From NCBI GenBank assembly GCA_028279245.1, contig JANQOE010000035.1, positions 1 through 48,373 on the forward strand: DNA of 48,373 bases, written 5' to 3'. A model generated the notes under the pieces. It worked only from the letters and a program-made list of their open reading frames with translations. It had not been told where the DNA came from and did not search any database. Source of the stretch: Alphaproteobacteria bacterium (GTDB taxonomy: Bacteria; Pseudomonadota; Alphaproteobacteria; UBA6615). A program made the position numbers and the translations under genes. Shown one piece after another: positions 16,946-24,409 of the stretch (positions are counted from its first letter, which is position 1; every line of letters starts with the position of its first letter).

Positions 16946-17443
16946 CTAATGCAGCGGGACGCCTTCTAGTTTTTCCTCCAGCGTGCGGACGCGGTCGTCG
17001 AGGGCGCGGCTTTCGAGGACGCGGCGTTTGGTTTCCAGGATGCCGGCGATGGTCGCCGCTTCCTGCGGCGAGACGTGACCGGCCGAGACCGCGGCGAGGA
17101 CCGAGTCCACCGCCGCATCCACATCGTCCAGGGTGAAGATGTGCGGCAGGTTGAGCTGCACCACGCGGCCGCGGGGCGGCGGCGCGACGCGGTCGAGCAC
17201 CGCTTTCGCCGCGGTGGCGTTGCCGCGCCTGGCCTCCCTGACCAGGCTGTCGGCCACCGCCTCCCACTCGCTGTTGAGGCGGTTGGCGACCAAGGCCTGC
17301 GCCTTGTTGCGGCTGCCCACCGGGCGGCCGGCGGGGTTGCCGGACTGGCCCGGCAGGAAGCGGCCGCGATCGCCGCGTTTGGCCGGCGAATCACCTGTAC
17401 TATCTGGTGACAACAGGTCGTTCGACCCGTCCTTGTCCGTCAT
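16946..17443 (-). CDS. DUF5681 domain protein
   Basis: A 165-residue protein whose N-terminal part contains GRFLPGQSGNPAGRPVGSRNK (about residues 28-48), the DUF5681 signature. The rest is helical and charged and ends in a probable coiled coil (ALDDRVRTLEEKLEG). DUF5681 proteins are often found near phage packaging genes, but no terminase or capsid gene is present. I start at the ATG at 17443, which has GAGGGAG 8 bases upstream; a GTG 24 bases further up is less supported. The region upstream (17444-17729) is AT-richer and holds no convincing gene, only the promoters of this and the VOC gene. Confidence 0.75.
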   Translation of the reverse strand: MTDKDGSNDLLSPDSTGDSPAKRGDRGRFLPGQSGNPAGRPVGSRNKAQALVANRLNSEWEAVADSLVREARRGNATAAKAVLDRVAPPPRGRVVQLNLPHIFTLDDVDAAVDSVLAAVSAGHVSPQEAATIAGILETKRRVLESRALDDRVRTLEEKLEGVPLH

Positions 17444-17729
17444 CTTCAACTCCCTCGCGTTGAACACATGTATGCGCGGGCGCGCACAACGGCGCGCGGG
17501 GCTCGCCGCCCTTCAGCGCTGATCCAAGCATTATTATTTTGTCTGCTATGCTATAGACATACTATGATAGAGGGCGACAGGTCAAGGCAAAATGCTACTT
17601 TAGATTGTGATCATTTTGGGGCGTGGTTAATGCGTGAAGGTGCCGCGCCTGGGATGGTGAACAGGACGCTTCATTTTCTTATGGCGGTGGCCTGTACTGC
17701 CGGACCCCTCAGTTAAAGGAGAGAGGCGT

Positions 17730-18080
17730 ATGGCGTTGAGCCTGTCGGTCCGCCGGATCATCATCTTCACCAACGACATGGCGGCGATGGCCGCGTTCTA
17801 CCGGGGGGATCGCCTCGGCCTGGCATTGGTGACGGATGAGCCGAATTGGAAAGACTTTGACGCGGGGAGCATACGCATCGCGTTGCATAATGGGTCGGCG
17901 ACGACAGGCCGGCGGGCGCCGAAGATTGCGTTCTATGCGGCTGATGTGGCGGGGGCCCGCGCGGAGCTGTTGGGCCGGGGGCTGAAGCTGGGGACGCTGA
18001 TCCGCTCGAATGCCGGGCCGACCTTTTTCGACGGGAAGGACCCGGACGGGAATCCGTTTACGGTTTCGGACAGGGCATGA
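17730..18080 (+). CDS. VOC (glyoxalase/bleomycin-resistance) family protein
   Basis: A 116-residue single VOC domain. It begins LSVRRIIIFTNDMAAMAAFYRGDRLGL, the typical first beta-alpha unit, and ends FFDGKDPDGNPFTVSD, the typical last strand with GNPF. Members bind a metal and act as lyases, dioxygenases or antibiotic-binding proteins; with this length the active unit would be a dimer. The usual first metal ligand His is absent near the start, so catalysis is uncertain. AAAGGAGAG lies 8 bases before the ATG. Confidence 0.88.
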   Translation: MALSLSVRRIIIFTNDMAAMAAFYRGDRLGLALVTDEPNWKDFDAGSIRIALHNGSATTGRRAPKIAFYAADVAGARAELLGRGLKLGTLIRSNAGPTFFDGKDPDGNPFTVSDRA

Positions 18081-18085
18081 CGGGT

Positions 18086-18121
18086 GGTGAGATGGATCCC
18101 GGGTCAAGCCCGGGATGACAG
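18086..18121 (+). repeat. 36-bp palindromic repeat, copy 1
   Basis: Identical over 36 bases to 19857-19892 and in the same orientation. Its core is the inverted repeat ATCCCGGG-TCAAG-CCCGGGAT, an 8-bp stem. It belongs to the same family as the cluster at 16716. It lies just after the VOC gene stop and could act as an mRNA-end hairpin. Confidence 0.85.
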
Positions 18122-18209
18122 GTTTGAGGTGAGACGCGAGCCATGCGAACCCGATGGGTGTCTGTGGTAGAAGGGAGCGACGTCGGGCTGTTTGCATGAC
18201 CGGGATGGG

Positions 18210-18986
18210 ATGGCGATAGAGAAAGGGGACTGGTGGTGCGTGGGGCCGCAGGGTGGGTTGTTTGCGCGGTCTTGGACGCCGGATGACGGGCGCGACAAGG
18301 CGCCGATCCTGCTGTGGCACGCGTCGTTGGGGTGTGTCGATCATTGGCGCGGGTTTCCGGAGGCGCTGGCTGCGGCGACCGGGCAGCCGGTGGTGGCCTA
18401 TGACCGGCTTGGCTTCGGGCGGTCGGATGCGCATCCCGGGACTTTGGGGCTCGATTTTGTGGCGGCCGAGGCGGCGACCGTTGCGCTGTTGCAGGCGGAA
18501 CTGGGGTTCGGGCGGTTTGTGGCGTGCGGGCACAGCGTCGGCGGCGGCATGGCGGTGGAGGCGGCGGCGCGCTTTCCCGACGATTGCCTGGGGCTGGTGA
18601 CGATCGGCGCGCAGGCGTTTGTCGAAGACCGCACGCTGAGCGGCATTCGTGAAGGGAAACGTCTGTTCGCCGCGGCTGACAACATGGCGAAGTTGATGGC
18701 GTATCACGGCGACAAGGCGCAGTGGGTGGTCGATGCATGGACCGAAACCTGGCTGAGCGCGGGATTTGCCGACTGGAATCTGGACGCGGCGCTGATGCAG
18801 GTGCGGTGTCCGGTGCTGGCGATTCACGGCGAGCTTGACGAGTACGGCTCCGACGCGCACCCGCGGCGCATTGCCGAGGGGCGCGGGCGGATGGAACTGC
18901 TGCCGAGTATCGGGCACCTGCCGCACCGGGAAACGGAAGGGGTGGTGGTCGATTTGATGGCGCGGTTCTTGGAGGGTGCCTCTTAA
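18210..18986 (+). CDS. Alpha/beta-hydrolase
   Basis: A 258-residue alpha/beta-hydrolase. The nucleophile elbow is GHSVGG with Ser109, the acid is probably in HGELDEYG, and the catalytic His in GHLPHRE near the C terminus. YDRLGFGRSD after strand 4 is typical of the family. It likely hydrolyses an ester or similar bond in the cytoplasm; the substrate is unknown. I use the ATG at 18210; a TTG six codons earlier would also fit. It is the first of two genes enclosed by the identical 36-bp repeats at 18086 and 19857. Confidence 0.85.
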   Translation: MAIEKGDWWCVGPQGGLFARSWTPDDGRDKAPILLWHASLGCVDHWRGFPEALAAATGQPVVAYDRLGFGRSDAHPGTLGLDFVAAEAATVALLQAELGFGRFVACGHSVGGGMAVEAAARFPDDCLGLVTIGAQAFVEDRTLSGIREGKRLFAAADNMAKLMAYHGDKAQWVVDAWTETWLSAGFADWNLDAALMQVRCPVLAIHGELDEYGSDAHPRRIAEGRGRMELLPSIGHLPHRETEGVVVDLMARFLEGAS

Positions 18987-19027
18987 TTGTAGCGGCGCGG
19001 CTGATCCTGTCGGTGCTGTTATTCGCG

Positions 19028-19840
19028 ATGCCGCCAACAAGGGTAAGCATCGTGTCCCACGCCGAACTTTCCGAAGTCGATGACAATGCCGCCGCTGGCG
19101 TGCGCGATGATGCGCTGACGGTGGTGATTCTGACACGCAACGATGTGACGCATCTGCCGAGTTGTCTGGCGGCAATCCCCACCGCGTATCCGGTCCTAGT
19201 CGTCGATGGCGGGAGCGAGGACGGGACGCCGCAGTTGGCGGAGCGGTTGGGGTACCGGGTGGTGCGGCATGCGTTCCGCAGCTACGCGGATCAGCGGAAC
19301 TTCGCGCTGCGCGACGGCGGGGTGTCGTCGGGCTGGGTGCTGTTCGCCGACCCGGACGAGGTTTTCCCGCAGGCGTTCTTCGATTGGTTCGAAGGTTCGG
19401 TGAAGCCGGGGGCGGCGTTCGATGTGGCGCAGGTGCCGGGGGCGTTGGCGCTCGATGGCGAGAACCTGCGTTATCCCGGCGAGGCGCCATTCTGCCGCCC
19501 GCGGTTGGTGCGGCGCGCGGCGGTCACCTTCGTCGAACCGCCATCAGGGCGCGGTGAGGCGGTGAACGCCGAGGCGCGTGAGGCGGCTTGCGCGATCCCG
19601 TTCGTCACGCCCGTCTATGAAGGGCGGATCGGCGACTGGATGCGGCAACAGATCGGCGTGGCCGAGGCGGAGGTGGTGCGGTATCCGGGGCGGCGGCGTT
19701 TCGTATGGGCGCGGGTGCTCGCGCGGTTTCTCTATCACTATGTCGTTCGCGGCGGGTTTCGTGATGGGCGCAAGGGCTTCAAGTATGCTGCGATGCAGGC
19801 TTGGTTGGAGCTGACGCGGGGGTTGGTGCGGGCGGGATAG
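19028..19840 (+). CDS. Glycosyltransferase family 2-like protein
   Basis: A 270-residue protein with a GT-A fold: LTVVILTRNDVTHLPSCLAAIP, PVLVVDGGSEDGTPQLAE, and the acidic motif LFADPDEVFP corresponding to the nucleotide-sugar/metal site. It resembles WaaE/KdtX-type transferases acting on LPS core or similar glycans, but with no linked LPS genes the acceptor is unknown. The C-terminal basic, aromatic stretch (FVWARVLARFLYHYVVRGGF) may associate with the membrane. Start is ambiguous: ATG at 19028, GTG at 19013, or a GTG a few codons inside. Confidence 0.8.
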   Translation: MPPTRVSIVSHAELSEVDDNAAAGVRDDALTVVILTRNDVTHLPSCLAAIPTAYPVLVVDGGSEDGTPQLAERLGYRVVRHAFRSYADQRNFALRDGGVSSGWVLFADPDEVFPQAFFDWFEGSVKPGAAFDVAQVPGALALDGENLRYPGEAPFCRPRLVRRAAVTFVEPPSGRGEAVNAEAREAACAIPFVTPVYEGRIGDWMRQQIGVAEAEVVRYPGRRRFVWARVLARFLYHYVVRGGFRDGRKGFKYAAMQAWLELTRGLVRAG

Positions 19841-19856
19841 GCTCGTCTTGCTGACG

Positions 19857-19892
19857 GGTGAGATGGATCCCGGGTCAAGCCCGGGATGACAG
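19857..19892 (+). repeat. 36-bp palindromic repeat, copy 2
   Basis: Exact copy of 18086-18121. It lies between the convergent glycosyltransferase and solute-binding-protein genes, where its 8-bp stem could serve as a bidirectional transcript end. The two copies bracket the hydrolase and glycosyltransferase genes. Confidence 0.85.
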
Positions 19893-19923
19893 TGGAGGCG
19901 TTTTGGGGGCAGGCCCGCTTGTG

Positions 19924-20802
19924 TTAGGTGCCGGGGCGGCTGAACCAGTAGCGGGCGGGGATGGCCAGGGTTTCGGGTGTCATCAGCGGGTTGTCGACAT
20001 ACAAGGCGCGGCGCTGGGCGAGATTGGCCCGTTCGAGGACGTTGCGGATGGTCGGGTGGCTCTCGAACAGGCGCTGGTAGGAGCCGTCGTCGTAGGCCGC
20101 CACCAAGCCCTCGTAGATAGCGTCGTGCAGTGCCCGGTTTTTCTTCGAGACGAAGAACAGCTTGGCAAAGGGGTAGATCAGAACCAAGTCTTCCTCGACC
20201 GCGAGGTGACGATCGCGCTCGCGGTACTGGTCATACTCGGCAAAAGCTTCGTTGACGCCGCGGGAAAAGTAGTCGGCGCGGCCGCGGTCGATGAGACTGA
20301 ATAGGTTGTCGTATTCGCCGGTTTGGATCTGCAGGCCGGCGCCCTCCAGGATCTCGACATCCGACCAGCCGATGCCCTGAACGCCGATCAGCGGGGCGAG
20401 GTCTTCAATCGTGCGGATTTCGCTGAACCGCGGCTGCTGGTTGTCGCGGATGAGAAAAATCCGGTGGCCCAGGAGGCCGCGGGAAATCGGGATGCGGACC
20501 GGGAGCAGGGTGTGCTCGAACTCGGCGCCGGTGCCGTACCAGGCAACCGTGACCTCGCCGGTGCCATTCCGCAGAATGTCCCGCGAACGGTTTTCCGTCA
20601 TCGTCCGTTGGCTGGGGGCGATGACGAAGTCCTGGCCGCTCTTCTCGAGCGCTAACCGGAGAACCTCCAGCGGGAAACTGTCCTTGTAGTCCCGGCCCTG
20701 TTCGACCGGATAAATGACTTGAAGCGGCTCGGCGAAGGCGGCCGTGGACAGGGTACAGGCGGCGACGATGAGAGCCTGGGCCAGCTTGCGGCAGTACGGC
20801 AT
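19924..20802 (-). CDS. Periplasmic solute-binding protein (family 3-like)
   Basis: A 292-residue protein with a signal peptide (AQALIVAACTLSTAAFAEP, cleavage about residue 24). The mature part resembles SBP_bac_3 proteins: an N-terminal PLQVIYPVEQGRDYKDSFPLEVLRLALEKSG and LVLIYPFAKLFFVSKKNRALHDAIYEGL later. There are no transporter genes next to it; instead a histidine kinase is divergent, 143 bases away. That arrangement suggests a sensing role, either presenting a ligand to the kinase or being controlled by it. The ligand cannot be predicted. Confidence 0.8.
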   Translation of the reverse strand: MPYCRKLAQALIVAACTLSTAAFAEPLQVIYPVEQGRDYKDSFPLEVLRLALEKSGQDFVIAPSQRTMTENRSRDILRNGTGEVTVAWYGTGAEFEHTLLPVRIPISRGLLGHRIFLIRDNQQPRFSEIRTIEDLAPLIGVQGIGWSDVEILEGAGLQIQTGEYDNLFSLIDRGRADYFSRGVNEAFAEYDQYRERDRHLAVEEDLVLIYPFAKLFFVSKKNRALHDAIYEGLVAAYDDGSYQRLFESHPTIRNVLERANLAQRRALYVDNPLMTPETLAIPARYWFSRPGT

Positions 20803-20945
20803 GGGCTTTCCCTACTAATCCGGGCGGCCCGACTGTATGGGCCAGGGCTTAATAAGGGGTTTTGAAGGGCCTTTGGGCCCGGTTCTTTATAAGGGCTTTT
20901 TTTGGGTTTTTGCCGGATCCTGACTAGCGTGGCCAGGCCTGTCCG

Positions 20946-22541
20946 ATGGCAGGGGGGCCGAGCAGTACCAGAGATCAAATGCGCTTCGAAGCCCTGCTTG
21001 AGCAATTTTTTTCGCTACGGACCCGACTGGCGGCGATTGTTGTCGGAGTGATCGCCGCTGCTTGCGCGCTGGCGGCGTACGGGAACATCCAACTCACGAC
21101 GTCCAGCCTGCAGGAACAGCTTGACGACCATGCCGAACGGGCGGTGGTGCTCCAGGCGAAGGCGCTCAGCACGCCGGTCTGGAACCTCGACCACCGCGAA
21201 ATCAATGCCCAACTGCGGGCGTTCATGACGTCGGCCGATTTTGCGCGGGCGGTGGTGACCGACGAGCGAGGCAGAATCATCGCCGCCGCGAGCCAACCGG
21301 ACTATCAATTCAGTTCTATAATCGCGCCGGAGTTGCAACGATCCGCGGCGATCGTCGACGCGTTTGGCGGCGTACTCGGCGAATTGACAGTGCTGGTGGT
21401 GCACGACCGGGTGGCGGCGGCGCGGAACCGGGCGCTGCGGGATCAGATAGGCGGCTTCCTGGTGGTCGCATTGTTCGCCAGTGCGTTTACGCTGATCTCC
21501 ATCACCGGTGTGGTGCGGCCGATCCGGCGTATCACGGACACGATGAGCCGCCTGAAAGAGGGCGATTTGGATTTGGAGATACCGGGGACCGGCCGGCGCG
21601 ATGAGATCGGCAAGATGGCGCGGGCGCTGCAGGTCTTCAAGGCGAACGCGGTCCAGCTCGACCAGGCGCTGGACAAGGAAATACGCCTGAATACGTTGCA
21701 ACGCGATACCGAGGCGCAGTTGCGGCGGTTGAACGTCGATCTGGAGCAAATGGTCGCCGAGCGGACCGCGGAACTCGAACACACGGCGGAGGCGGCGATG
21801 ATCGCGCGGGCGGAGGCGGAAGCATCAAGCCGCGCCAAGTCCGAGTTCCTGGCGGCTATGAGCCATGAGTTGCGCACACCGCTGAACGCGGTCATCGGGT
21901 TTTCAGAGGCGACGCGCAGCGAGATTCTGGGGCCGGTCGGTAACGACAAGTATCTTGAATATGCGAGCGATATCTACGATTCCGGGCAGCACTTGCTGAG
22001 CCTGATCAACGATATTCTGGACCTGTCGAAGGTCGAGTCCGGCCGCGACGAGTTGATCGAAGAAGACATTGCCGTCGCCGACCTGGCGCAATCGGTGATG
22101 CGGTTGATTGCGCAGCGGGCGCGAGATGGCAGTGTGTCGCTGAAGAGTGACGTTCCGGCAGAGCTACCGCATCTGTATGCGGATGAACGGAAGCTCAAGC
22201 AGATTCTTATGAACCTGTTGGCCAACGCGGTGAAGTTCACGGCGCCGGGCGGAACGGTGGGGCTGAAGGCTTGGTACCAGCCGCAGTCTGGGCATCTCTT
22301 CCAAGTCACGGATACCGGCATTGGTATCGCGCCGGAGGACGTGCCAAAGGCGCTTTCGCGGTTTCAGCAAGTCGACGGGGATCTGAACCGCCGTTTCGAA
22401 GGAACGGGCCTCGGGCTGCCGCTCACCAAGGCGCTGGTGGAGCAGCATGGCGGCACGTTAGAGCTTCATAGCGAAGTCGAAGTCGGGACGATTGTTACCA
22501 TCAGCCTGCCGGGGCGGTGGATCAACGAGAAGCGAGCTTAG
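20946..22541 (+). CDS. Membrane histidine kinase
   Basis: A 531-residue sensor kinase. First membrane helix about residues 29-46, a periplasmic domain of about 115 residues (PVWNLDHREINAQL), second helix about 168-188, HAMP domain to about 240, a coiled coil, then the HisKA domain with phospho-acceptor His307 (AAMSHELRTPLNAVIGFS). The ATPase domain has the N-box NLLANAVKFT, G1 DTGIGIA and G2 GTGLGL. No response regulator is next to it. An alternative start is the ATG at 20979. The divergent periplasmic binding protein is a plausible sensory partner. The final codons lie just before a strong bidirectional terminator. Confidence 0.9.
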   Translation: MAGGPSSTRDQMRFEALLEQFFSLRTRLAAIVVGVIAAACALAAYGNIQLTTSSLQEQLDDHAERAVVLQAKALSTPVWNLDHREINAQLRAFMTSADFARAVVTDERGRIIAAASQPDYQFSSIIAPELQRSAAIVDAFGGVLGELTVLVVHDRVAAARNRALRDQIGGFLVVALFASAFTLISITGVVRPIRRITDTMSRLKEGDLDLEIPGTGRRDEIGKMARALQVFKANAVQLDQALDKEIRLNTLQRDTEAQLRRLNVDLEQMVAERTAELEHTAEAAMIARAEAEASSRAKSEFLAAMSHELRTPLNAVIGFSEATRSEILGPVGNDKYLEYASDIYDSGQHLLSLINDILDLSKVESGRDELIEEDIAVADLAQSVMRLIAQRARDGSVSLKSDVPAELPHLYADERKLKQILMNLLANAVKFTAPGGTVGLKAWYQPQSGHLFQVTDTGIGIAPEDVPKALSRFQQVDGDLNRRFEGTGLGLPLTKALVEQHGGTLELHSEVEVGTIVTISLPGRWINEKRA

Positions 22542-22570
22542 CCGCAACCACTGTCGGGCAGGCGCACAAG

Positions 22571-22598
22571 AAAAACCCCGGCCGAGGCCGGGGCTTTT
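22571..22598. terminator. Bidirectional intrinsic terminator between kinase and HU genes
   Basis: An 8-bp GC stem (CCCCGGCC at 22576-22583, GGCCGGGG at 22586-22593) is flanked by five As on the left and CTTTT on the right, so it can terminate transcripts from both sides. It lies between the convergent kinase and HU genes. The loop is very short, so in practice the stem is probably 7 bp with a 4-base loop. Confidence 0.8.
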
Positions 22599-22637
22599 GA
22601 CTTGCACGGCGTGGCGCCGCGCGAATTGTCGCGAAGC

Positions 22638-23006
22638 CTAGCGCATCTTGCTGCGGAAGTGCTTGGCGGCTTGGTCCTTCAGGGCCTTGGCCGGGGTGAA
22701 ACGCGGCTGCAAGGTGGCGGGCTTGGCCTTGAAGGTCATCATCTCGCCGGTGAAAGGGTTGGTGCCCTTGCGGGACTTGGTCGGCGCTTTGTAGCGCATC
22801 TTCAGACGGCCGAGGTGGCCAAGCGGCACGCTGCCAGGGGTGCGCTTTTTGGTGTCCTGGAGTGCCAGATCGGAAACCACCGGCCACAGGATCTCCATGA
22901 ACTTGGCGGCGTCACGACGGCTGAATTCATATTCCCACTCGGCGCCGAGTTCATCGGTCAGGGCCTCGGAGTACGCCTGAGCAAGCTGGGTCTTCGTCAC
23001 AGTCAT
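22638..23006 (-). CDS. HU-family DNA-binding protein
   Basis: A 122-residue nucleoid-type protein, longer than ordinary HU (about 90). It begins TVTKTQLAQAYSEALTDELG. The DNA-binding arm region is GRLKMRYKAPTKSRKGTNPFTGEMM, followed by FKAKPATLQPRFTPAKALKD, where ordinary HU has a conserved Lys-Pro-Ala segment. Loss of the usual N-terminal dimer sequence pattern suggests a divergent paralogue. I use the ATG at 23006 with GAGGA 9 bases upstream rather than the open frame to 23078. A bidirectional terminator lies downstream. Confidence 0.88.
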   Translation of the reverse strand: MTVTKTQLAQAYSEALTDELGAEWEYEFSRRDAAKFMEILWPVVSDLALQDTKKRTPGSVPLGHLGRLKMRYKAPTKSRKGTNPFTGEMMTFKAKPATLQPRFTPAKALKDQAAKHFRSKMR

Positions 23007-23201
23007 GTCTTTATCCTCTGTTGCCCCGAAATCGACGGAAGCGTTGGAAATGCTGGGATTCCAGGCCTCCATACGCAAAGAGCGGTAAACAAAGGGTAAA
23101 GCGGGCGTGGCGCGACGGCGTTCGCGGACAGATCGCGCGGCCGGTTTGCGGCAGCGGTCCGGACGCGATCCGGTGTTTCGGCGGCGTGTTATGATCTTTC
23201 A

Positions 23202-23438
23202 TCAATGAAATACGTCGGATGCTGTTGCACGACATGGCGGGGTGGTCATCGCCGGTCCCGCGGGCGCTTTTCTGGCCGGGCGCCGGCTGAGTTGCCGGGC
23301 AACCCAGGCGTATAGGGCAAGGCTCCAGCCCAGGCCCTGCCATTCCGGCGCGTCGAGGGGGTCGGCCCACGGATTCCGTTGCTTCTTTCGAGATTGCTTG
23401 AGCTGCTCGATGAAAATATAGGTTCCTTCCAGTAGCAC
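23202..23438 (-). CDS. Small hypothetical protein divergent from a LysR regulator
   Basis: A 78-residue frame starting at a GTG with GGAGG 7 bases upstream. It begins MLLEGTYIFIEQLKQSRKKQ and contains NPWADPLDAPEWQGLGW. The strong ribosome site is the main support; the frame is otherwise not recognised. It is divergent from the LysR gene 94 bases away, the usual place for a LysR target. The C-terminal end (CRATASDVFH) looks non-conserved, so the stop may not be ancestral. Confidence 0.4.
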   Translation of the reverse strand: MLLEGTYIFIEQLKQSRKKQRNPWADPLDAPEWQGLGWSLALYAWVARQLSRRPARKAPAGPAMTTPPCRATASDVFH

Positions 23439-23532
23439 TTTCCGTCCTCCGGTCTGGGTCAAAGTCCGAAGCTCCAGGTAAGCGGTTGTGGCCGCCGGGA
23501 GTAGCGCCGGCAAAGAAAGGAGTATTTCACTG

Positions 23533-24402
23533 ATGAATGATGTGGCGTGGGATGACTTGCGGCTGTTCTATCATGTCGCGCGACAAGGCCGGCTGGCCGG
23601 TGCGGCCGAGATGACTGGCGTGAGTTCGCCGACCATCGGCCGGCGGATGCTGCAGTTGGAACGCGCGACCGGGCGGACCCTGTTCGTGCGGCGGCAGACT
23701 GGCTATGAGCTCGCACACGACGGCAAAGTGCTGCTGGAGCGCGTCAAGGCCATGCATGGGTTGGCGCAGGCCATCGAGAAATGGCGTGACGACGTGATGG
23801 CGTTGCCGATCGTGACGATCTCGGCCGGGACGTGGATGTCGCGGTTCATCGCACTGAACCTGTCGCACTTGTGGTCACCGGAGGACGCCTTCTGCCTGTC
23901 TTTCAAAACGGCCGAGGCGCGGGTCGATATCGGTCATCGCGAAGCCGATATCGGCTTTCGCAACGACCGGCCGACGTCGGGCAATGTCGCGGCCCGGAGC
24001 TTGGCACAGGTGCGGTTTGCGCCTTACTGCGTGCGCGGGTTCGATCAAGAAAGCAATCCAAACTGGGTGGCGCTGGGCACCGACGTGGCGATCACGCCGT
24101 CGGCGCGTTGGACCGTCGCCCAACCCAACCTTTGGGTCACGGCCTGGGCCAACACACCAAGCATGCTGCTCGATCTGGTCAAGGGCGGTGCGGGCCGGGC
24201 GTTGCTCCCGTGCTTCATCGGCGACAACGACCGGCAGCTGGTGCGGGCAGGACCGCCGGTAGCGGAACTCGACCACAAATCGTGGATGATCATGCATGAC
24301 GACGAACGGCGGCGGCCGGAGGTGCGCACCGTGATCGATCGGCTGGTCGCCGTGTTCGACGACCAAGCAGCGCTGTTCCGGGGCGACGCCGCGCGATCCT
24401 AG
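23533..24402 (+). CDS. LysR-family transcription regulator
   Basis: A 289-residue regulator. The N-terminal winged helix-turn-helix reads DLRLFYHVARQGRLAGAAEMTGVSSPTIGRRMLQLERATGRTLFVRR, a good LysR match. The effector domain (about 90-289) is atypical for LysR in length and shows VDIGHREADIGFRN. The ATG at 23533 follows AAAGGAG by 10 bases; the frame is open to 23488 upstream but without a ribosome site. Target and inducer are unknown; the small divergent gene is the obvious candidate. Confidence 0.85.
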   Translation: MNDVAWDDLRLFYHVARQGRLAGAAEMTGVSSPTIGRRMLQLERATGRTLFVRRQTGYELAHDGKVLLERVKAMHGLAQAIEKWRDDVMALPIVTISAGTWMSRFIALNLSHLWSPEDAFCLSFKTAEARVDIGHREADIGFRNDRPTSGNVAARSLAQVRFAPYCVRGFDQESNPNWVALGTDVAITPSARWTVAQPNLWVTAWANTPSMLLDLVKGGAGRALLPCFIGDNDRQLVRAGPPVAELDHKSWMIMHDDERRRPEVRTVIDRLVAVFDDQAALFRGDAARS

Positions 24403-24409
24403 ATGCGGG

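Noticed and set aside
16946..17443. DUF5681 as part of a prophage
   Set aside because: No terminase large subunit, portal, capsid, tail or integrase gene is in the window.
17521..17600. AT-rich stretch with CATAG-type repeats upstream of the DUF5681 gene as an operator
   Set aside because: The short repeats are imperfect and irregular; they fit an ordinary promoter region and do not support a specific site.
17709..19490. A 593-codon minus-strand frame opposite the VOC, hydrolase and glycosyltransferase genes
   Set aside because: Its product is Arg/Pro/His-rich low-complexity sequence, while the plus-strand genes are recognised families with ribosome sites.
18086..19892. The 36-bp repeats as attachment sites of a mobile element
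   Set aside because: The repeat is an intergenic palindrome of a family also seen at 16716, and the genes between show no difference in base use or integrase.
20860..20905. A small hairpin and T-run upstream of the histidine kinase that could be an attenuator
   Set aside because: The terminator-like stem (GCCC with GGGC) is only 4 bp, too weak to claim, and the alternative stem is 5 bp.
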